NCBI GenBank assembly: GCA_964468125.1
Contig: CAYXVF010000162.1
Location: forward strand, 1-8,891
Origin: CAYXVF01 sp964468125
Lineage (GTDB): Bacteria > Myxococcota > XYA12-FULL-58-9 > CAYXVF01
Direction: 5' to 3'
Length of the DNA: 8,891 bases
The notes under the pieces were generated by a model, which was not told the origin of the DNA, did not search any database, and saw only the letters and a list, made by a program, of their open reading frames with translations. Made by a program: the position numbers and the translations under genes. Shown here piece by piece: positions 5,331-8,891 of the stretch (positions are counted from its first letter, which is position 1; every line of letters starts with the position of its first letter).

Positions 5331-6409
5331 CAGTCGAGTTCATGGATCCTTTGGCGCTCGATCGCCTTCGCCGCCGTTTCGGAGAGAATCACGACGGCAA
5401 AGATGAGCATGCCAAAGCGCGGGTCCTTGGTGTGGCCCTCTTTGAAGCGCTTGTAGATCTGTTGGGCGATCACCGCGATCTTGAAGAGCGCGTACGCGTA
5501 GTAGAACACGACGTGGTCGACGGTGCGACCGGTCGCCTTTTCGTAGCGCTCCACGACCTCCATGCGCGTCAAATTCCCGGGGAGGTACGTCGGCGGGAAG
5601 GGGCTCTGCTTCATCGCGTCCGGATCGTTCGCCTCGGCCCAGTATCCGAGGGTCGTGCCGAGGTCCATCAGCGGGTCACCGACCGTGGCCATCTCCCAGT
5701 CGAGCACAGCGACGATGTTGCCCAAGTCCCCAGGGTCCAGAACGAGATTGTCGTACTTGTAGTCGTTGTGGATGAGCGCACCCGCTTGCGATGGAGGCAT
5801 ATTGTCCAGGAGCCAAGCGGAGACGGATTCCATGTCACCGACCTCGTCGGTCTTGGCTTTCTCGTAGCGCCGGGTCCAGCCCTCCACCTGTCGGGCGACG
5901 TAGCCGTCTGGACGACCGAGATCCGTGAAACCGGCGACCTCAAGGTCCGTACTGTGAATGTCGACGAGGTTGTCGAGGCAGGCGCAGGAGAGCATTCGCA
6001 TGGTGTCGCGGTCGAAGTGATGGCCCGGCGGAGCCTTGGCGTTTCTCACGATCACTCCACGCACGCGCTCCATCACGTAGAAGGGGGCGCCGAGCACCGA
6101 ATCATCGTCGCACTGCGCCACGGGCTTCGGAGCTCGGGCTCCGACGCGCTCGAGGCCACTCAGGACCCGGAACTCGCGGCCCATGTCGTGGCCGCTCTCG
6201 ATGTTCGCCCCGAAAGGCGGTCGCCGAAGGACCCACTCGTGCTCCCCCGCACGGAGCAGATAGGTGAGATTCGAGTGGCCGCCGGGGAACTGCCGAACCT
6301 CGAGGGTGGAGAGCTCGGAGCCCACGTAGGGCGCGAGAAATCGGCGGACCGCGTCGACGTCGAGCTCCTCGCCTTCCCGCACGTCTCTCGTGTCGTCGAT
6401 GGTGCTCAC
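5330..6409 (-). CDS. Phosphotransferase (APH fold), ACAD10/ACAD11 kinase-domain-like
   Basis: The protein is 359 residues and cytosolic. It resembles the aminoglycoside-phosphotransferase-like domain fused to acyl-CoA dehydrogenase in ACAD10/ACAD11, more than true antibiotic kinases. Landmarks are the nucleotide loop FPGGHSNLTYLL (41-52), WVLRRPPFG (59-67) with R62-R63 where the lysine region lies, PFYVMERVRG (109-118), catalytic loop HNDYKYDNLVL (214-224) with D216 and N221, and metal site VLDWEMATVGDPLMDLG (235-251). Family members phosphorylate small hydroxylated molecules. Bacterial homologues in levulinate catabolism and the mammalian domains act on 4-hydroxyacyl-CoAs. No acyl-CoA dehydrogenase is beside it here, so the substrate is open. 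The GTG start overlaps the M48 stop as GTGA, and a GGGAGGG tract lies a little far upstream, consistent with coupled translation. Confidence 0.88.
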   Translation of the reverse strand: MSTIDDTRDVREGEELDVDAVRRFLAPYVGSELSTLEVRQFPGGHSNLTYLLRAGEHEWVLRRPPFGANIESGHDMGREFRVLSGLERVGARAPKPVAQCDDDSVLGAPFYVMERVRGVIVRNAKAPPGHHFDRDTMRMLSCACLDNLVDIHSTDLEVAGFTDLGRPDGYVARQVEGWTRRYEKAKTDEVGDMESVSAWLLDNMPPSQAGALIHNDYKYDNLVLDPGDLGNIVAVLDWEMATVGDPLMDLGTTLGYWAEANDPDAMKQSPFPPTYLPGNLTRMEVVERYEKATGRTVDHVVFYYAYALFKIAVIAQQIYKRFKEGHTKDPRFGMLIFAVVILSETAAKAIERQRIHELD

Positions 6410-7242
6410 TGCGCTCGCTCGCCCTCCCGACAGCGCAGACCCGTGGGCGCGGGCAGCCGCAGGAGCTCACCGGAAGGCAGGGGTGCGCTCATCGACTCTT
6501 CCACCCGCTCCTCGAGGTCCGGGTGGGTCGAGAGAAACTCGGGGACCCACCCCGCCTGACCTTCTTGCTCCAGGAGCTTCGAGAAGAACGTGCCCATGCC
6601 CCGCGGGTCGATCCGAGCGTCCGTGAGTACAGCGCGCGCCGTTTCGTCCGCCTCCCTCTCCTCGTCACGGTCGTAGGCCAGTGAGCCCAAGTCTCCTGCG
6701 TAGTCCGCAAGGATCGCCAGATCCGTCGACCCAAAGATGGTCCCGACGGCGATCGCAATCCCGGCACTGCGGAGAATTCGCTTCAAGCCGTGGCGGTGGG
6801 TCACGTGCGCGATTTCATGGGCGAGCACCCCTGCGATCTCTTCGCCGGACTCCGCCGATTCGATCAGACCGGAGTGGATCGTGACGAATCCGCCCGGAAG
6901 GGCAAACGCGTTCGGGACCTCTTCTTCGATGACCACGAAGGAAAACTCGTAGCCCGTATCGCCGTAGGCTGCGAGGATAGGCTTGGTCAATTCAGTGACA
7001 TAGGCGTCCATCGACGGATGGGTGCAGCGGTTTTCGTCAGTAACGAAGCCACTGACCGCGCTCTCTCCAATGAACGTGTCGACCGATGTGGGTACCGCTG
7101 ACACCGCCCACGCGGCGGCCTTGCTGAGCACCCAGAGCGCGAGGCCTATCACTAGCACGATGACCGCGAGGATGATCAGTCCATCGCGGATGATGTTCTT
7201 GTGCGAGGTGTCGAAGCCTTGCTGCTGTTTTAACGGTTGCAT
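6406..7242 (-). CDS. Membrane-anchored M48-family zinc metalloprotease
   Basis: The protein is 278 residues. One hydrophobic segment (about 20-40, GLIILAVIVLVIGLALWVL) after a basic, KQQQ-rich start suggests a single membrane anchor with the protease domain probably outside the cytoplasm. Zinc motif HEIAH is at 142-146 and extends as HEIAHVTHRHG. The third ligand is probably E195 in EEREADETA (194-202). Other M48 hallmarks are VPNAFALPGGFVTIHSGLI (109-127) and STHPDLEERVE (238-248). Relatives include Oma1 and bacterial LoiP/BepA-type quality-control proteases that degrade misfolded envelope proteins. The ATG at 7242 was chosen because the membrane anchor follows at normal spacing and GAGAGG lies upstream; the frame stays open further back into the divergent AIM24 gene. 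It is the first gene of a five-gene minus-strand operon and is separated from AIM24 by 56 bp. Confidence 0.93.
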   Translation of the reverse strand: MQPLKQQQGFDTSHKNIIRDGLIILAVIVLVIGLALWVLSKAAAWAVSAVPTSVDTFIGESAVSGFVTDENRCTHPSMDAYVTELTKPILAAYGDTGYEFSFVVIEEEVPNAFALPGGFVTIHSGLIESAESGEEIAGVLAHEIAHVTHRHGLKRILRSAGIAIAVGTIFGSTDLAILADYAGDLGSLAYDRDEEREADETARAVLTDARIDPRGMGTFFSKLLEQEGQAGWVPEFLSTHPDLEERVEESMSAPLPSGELLRLPAPTGLRCREGERAQ

Positions 7243-7265
7243 TCGACCCGGACCTCTCGTTCTAT

Positions 7266-7290
7266 CGTGTGGTCTCTTCTCTACCACGCG
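7266..7290. promoter_or_regulatory. Imperfect inverted repeat in the M48/AIM24 divergent spacer (possible operator)
   Basis: CGTGTGGT (7266-7273) and ACCACGCG (7283-7290) pair at seven of eight positions across a 9-base spacer. The repeat occupies nearly half of the 56-bp region between the two start codons and lies 24 bases from one and 8 bases from the other. A dimeric regulator bound here could control both directions. In RNA the mismatch would be a G-U pair, so a leader hairpin close to the AIM24 start is an alternative. I found no convincing -35/-10 pair for either gene. Confidence 0.35.
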
Positions 7291-7298
7291 AGCTGACC

Positions 7299-7997
7299 AT
7301 GAGATTCTCGATCGACCACGGCCCTTCCTTCGCATGGCTGCGCGTCGCGCTCGACCCCAACGAAAGCATACAAGCGGAGGCGGGTGCCATGGTCATGCGC
7401 AGCCCGCAGGTGGAGATGAGCACGCGCCTCAACGCCGGACGCGGCGCTGGTTTTTTTCGTAAGCTAGTCACTCTCTTCACCGCCATCCTGCGCAAGTTCT
7501 TCGGTGGCGAGGCCATGTTCGTCAACGAATTCAGCACGCCACAGGGCGGCGAAGTGGTGATCGCGCCCGCGCTCTCTGGGCACGTCGTCCATCGCCGCTT
7601 GGGGCCGGGAGATCGGTTGCTGCTCCAGGCGGGTGCCTATCTGGCGAGCACCGGCAACATCGACGCGAAGCTCAAATGGGGCGGCCTGCGCACGCTCTTT
7701 GGGGGCGAGGGGCTCTTTCTTCTCGAGTGCAGCGGCGAGGGCGATCTCTTCATCAACGCGTATGGCTCGGTGGTGCCCATCCCGGTCAACGGCAGCTACA
7801 TCGTCGACACGGGGCACATGGTGGCATTTGATGGCAGCCTCGACTTCAAAGTGCAGGGGGTCTCCGGGGGCATCAAGTCGCTGTTTCTCTCCGGCGAGGG
7901 TCTCGTCATCAAGTTAAACGGGCAGGGCACGGTGTATGTGCAGTCCCGCAACGTGTCCGCCCTCGTCGGGTGGATCACCCCGTTCCTGAGGAGCTGA
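7299..7997 (+). CDS. AIM24-family protein, first of a tandem array
   Basis: The protein is 232 residues, with no signal peptide. It has all the family hallmarks: early EAGAMV (27-32), FFGGEAMFVNEF (67-78), LFGGEGLFLLECSGEG (133-148), VDTGHMVAFDGSLDF (169-183), LSGEGLVIKLNGQG (197-210) and TVYVQSRN (211-218). These proteins are predicted to be beta-rich. The yeast mitochondrial member Aim24 is an inner-membrane-associated protein needed for MICOS stability, while the bacterial role is poorly known. The stretch between the first two motifs (45-70) is longer than in the next paralogue and rich in basic and hydrophobic residues (FFRKLVTLFTAILRKFF, 52-68), an amphipathic segment that might touch membrane. 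The start ATG at 7299 has only a weak GAG upstream; the open frame reaches back to 7269, but the family alignment starts at this methionine. Confidence 0.93.
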   Translation: MRFSIDHGPSFAWLRVALDPNESIQAEAGAMVMRSPQVEMSTRLNAGRGAGFFRKLVTLFTAILRKFFGGEAMFVNEFSTPQGGEVVIAPALSGHVVHRRLGPGDRLLLQAGAYLASTGNIDAKLKWGGLRTLFGGEGLFLLECSGEGDLFINAYGSVVPIPVNGSYIVDTGHMVAFDGSLDFKVQGVSGGIKSLFLSGEGLVIKLNGQGTVYVQSRNVSALVGWITPFLRS

Positions 7998-8000
7998 CGC

Positions 8001-8696
8001 ATGCAGATCGACGTCCAGTACCGTCCTGCTCATTCGCTCGCCGTGGTCTCCCTCGATGGTGGCGAATCGATTCGTGCCGAAGCAGGGGCGATGGTGAGCA
8101 TGAGTAGCCACGTTCAGGTAGAAACCGACGGACCCATGAGCAAGCGCTCCGGTGGCTTTCTCAAGGGTCTGAAACGCGCCTTTCTCGGCGGCGAAAGCTT
8201 CTTCACCAACCTCTACCGGGTTCCCCCGGGAGCCGCGGGTGAGGTGACCCTGGCACCGAGTCTCTGTGGTGACATGGTCATCCATCAGCTTCAGCCGGGT
8301 GAGGAGCTGATGATTCAGGGCAGCAGCTACGTTGCAGCGCCCGACACGGTCATGATCGACAGCAAGTGGCAGGGATTCAAGGGGTTTCTGAGTGGCGAGA
8401 CGATGTTCTTCTTGAAGGCCTCGGGCCAGGGTCCGGTGGTTCTAAACGCCTTCGGCGCCATCGAGACCATTGATCTGAATGGGGAGCTGATTCTGGATAC
8501 AGGACACTTGGTGGCGTTCACCAGCGGGCTCAGCTACGAAATCAGCAAAGCGAGCAAAGGTCTCATCGCGAGCTTCCTCTCTGGCGAAGGGCTCGTCTTG
8601 CGTTTTCGGGGAACCGGAAAGCTGTACGTTCAAACCCGTAATCCCAGCGAGTATGGCGCGTCGGTTGGCCGCAAGCTACCGCCGCGCAAACAATGA
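8001..8696 (+). CDS. AIM24-family protein, second of a tandem array
   Basis: The protein is 231 residues and starts three bases after the previous stop. A strong GAGGAG sits inside the end of the upstream gene, so the two are co-translated. It aligns along its whole length with its neighbour: EAGAMV (27-32), FLGGESFFTNLY (61-72), FLSGETMFFLKASGQG (129-144), LDTGHLVAFTSGLSYE (165-180), FLSGEGLVLRFRGTG (192-206) and KLYVQTRN (207-214). Overall identity is moderate, with variable segments between the motifs, which points to an old duplication with divergence rather than a recent copy. The basic loop at 46-60 (MSKRSGGFLKGLKRA) is shorter than in the first copy. The C-terminal tail is lysine/arginine-rich (GRKLPPRKQ). 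The function is unknown; an envelope or membrane-associated scaffold role is a guess from the yeast homologue. Confidence 0.94.
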   Translation: MQIDVQYRPAHSLAVVSLDGGESIRAEAGAMVSMSSHVQVETDGPMSKRSGGFLKGLKRAFLGGESFFTNLYRVPPGAAGEVTLAPSLCGDMVIHQLQPGEELMIQGSSYVAAPDTVMIDSKWQGFKGFLSGETMFFLKASGQGPVVLNAFGAIETIDLNGELILDTGHLVAFTSGLSYEISKASKGLIASFLSGEGLVLRFRGTGKLYVQTRNPSEYGASVGRKLPPRKQ

Positions 8697-8708
8697 GGGT
8701 CAGCTCAG

Positions 8709-8891
8709 ATGAAACACGAAATCGTAGATTCGCCTGATTTCGGCCTCATTCGCGTCGACTTTGAGGCTTCTGGTGAGCGCATCGTCGCGGAGGCGGGAGC
8801 GATGGTCGCGATGAGCGCCGACATACAAATGGAGACCTCGATGCGGGGCGGTCTCATGGCGGCCGCAAAGCGCAAGCTGCTCGGCGGTGAG
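8709..8891 (+). CDS. AIM24-family protein, third of the array (cut by window end)
   Basis: The ATG at 8709 lies 12 bases after the second gene, with GAGGG at 8695-8699 as a somewhat distant ribosome-binding site. The 61 visible residues begin MKHEIVDSPDFGLIRVDFEA and contain EAGAMVAMS (28-36) and LLGGE (57-61). These are the first two AIM24 motifs in the same order as in the two genes before it. The segment between the motifs is the shortest of the three (E28 to E61 is 33 residues, against 38 and 44). The frame is open to the window end, so this is truncation by the window and not a broken gene. More paralogues could follow. Confidence 0.93.
   Translation, partial: MKHEIVDSPDFGLIRVDFEASGERIVAEAGAMVAMSADIQMETSMRGGLMAAAKRKLLGGE

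Noticed and set aside
5342..6559. Plus-strand open frame of 405 codons opposite the phosphotransferase gene
   Set aside because: It is the antisense of a gene with clear APH catalytic motifs. It has no recognisable domains, shows the valine/histidine-rich look of an antisense frame, and crosses the junction with the M48 gene.
7243..7335. N-terminal extension of the M48 protease up to 7335
   Set aside because: It is arginine-rich, overlaps the divergent AIM24 gene, and would put an unusual charged stretch before the membrane anchor.
1..8891. CRISPR array, phage genes, toxin-antitoxin pair or defence system
   Set aside because: There is no regular repeat-spacer pattern and no phage structural, integrase, nuclease or toxin-like gene. 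The only mobile sequence is the ISL3 remnant.

Overview
This is a GC-rich bacterial chromosomal window. The AIM24 array, the lone secretin-type STN protein and the mix of kinase-fold enzymes would suit a myxobacterial or other deltaproteobacterial-like genome, but that assignment is inference from gene content only. No 16S or other taxonomic marker is present.

Layout. (1) Positions 1-545 are a tRNA-Pro(TGG) locus. A truncated copy of the tRNA 5' half (1-32) precedes the intact gene (88-165). A possible terminator hairpin and the C-terminal remnant of an ISL3-type transposase (minus strand) follow directly. (2) Positions 570-2356, minus strand, hold two translationally coupled glycosyltransferase-like genes. 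The upstream one is recognisably STELLO/DUF288-like, and the downstream one is a GT-A-like protein with a DDD motif. (3) Positions 2473-3453, plus strand, hold a divergently oriented proline dehydrogenase-family gene that lacks the usual active-site lysine. (4) Positions 7242 down to 3450 form a tightly packed minus-strand operon read in this order: membrane-anchored M48 metalloprotease, ACAD10/11-type phosphotransferase, exported STN-domain protein, low-molecular-weight protein tyrosine phosphatase (LMW-PTP), fructosamine/ketosamine-3-kinase (FN3K). (5) Positions 7299-8891, plus strand, hold at least three consecutive AIM24-family genes, the third cut by the window edge. They diverge from the M48 gene across a 56-bp spacer that contains an imperfect inverted repeat.

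How the genes may work together. The LMW-PTP/FN3K pair matches a known bacterial arrangement linked to repair of glycated amines (protein deglycation). It sits at the end of an operon led by a membrane protease, with a second small-molecule kinase between. The AIM24 array may share a control region with that operon. A stress, damage-repair or envelope-maintenance role for the whole 3.4-8.9 kb block is a reasonable hypothesis but is not shown by the sequence. The glycosyltransferase pair next to a disturbed tRNA locus looks like an accessory segment.

There is no gene-free stretch over 300 bases apart from the tRNA/IS-remnant region. The strongest leads are the AIM24 triplet with its divergent M48 operon, the lysine-less proline dehydrogenase, and the STELLO-like pair.
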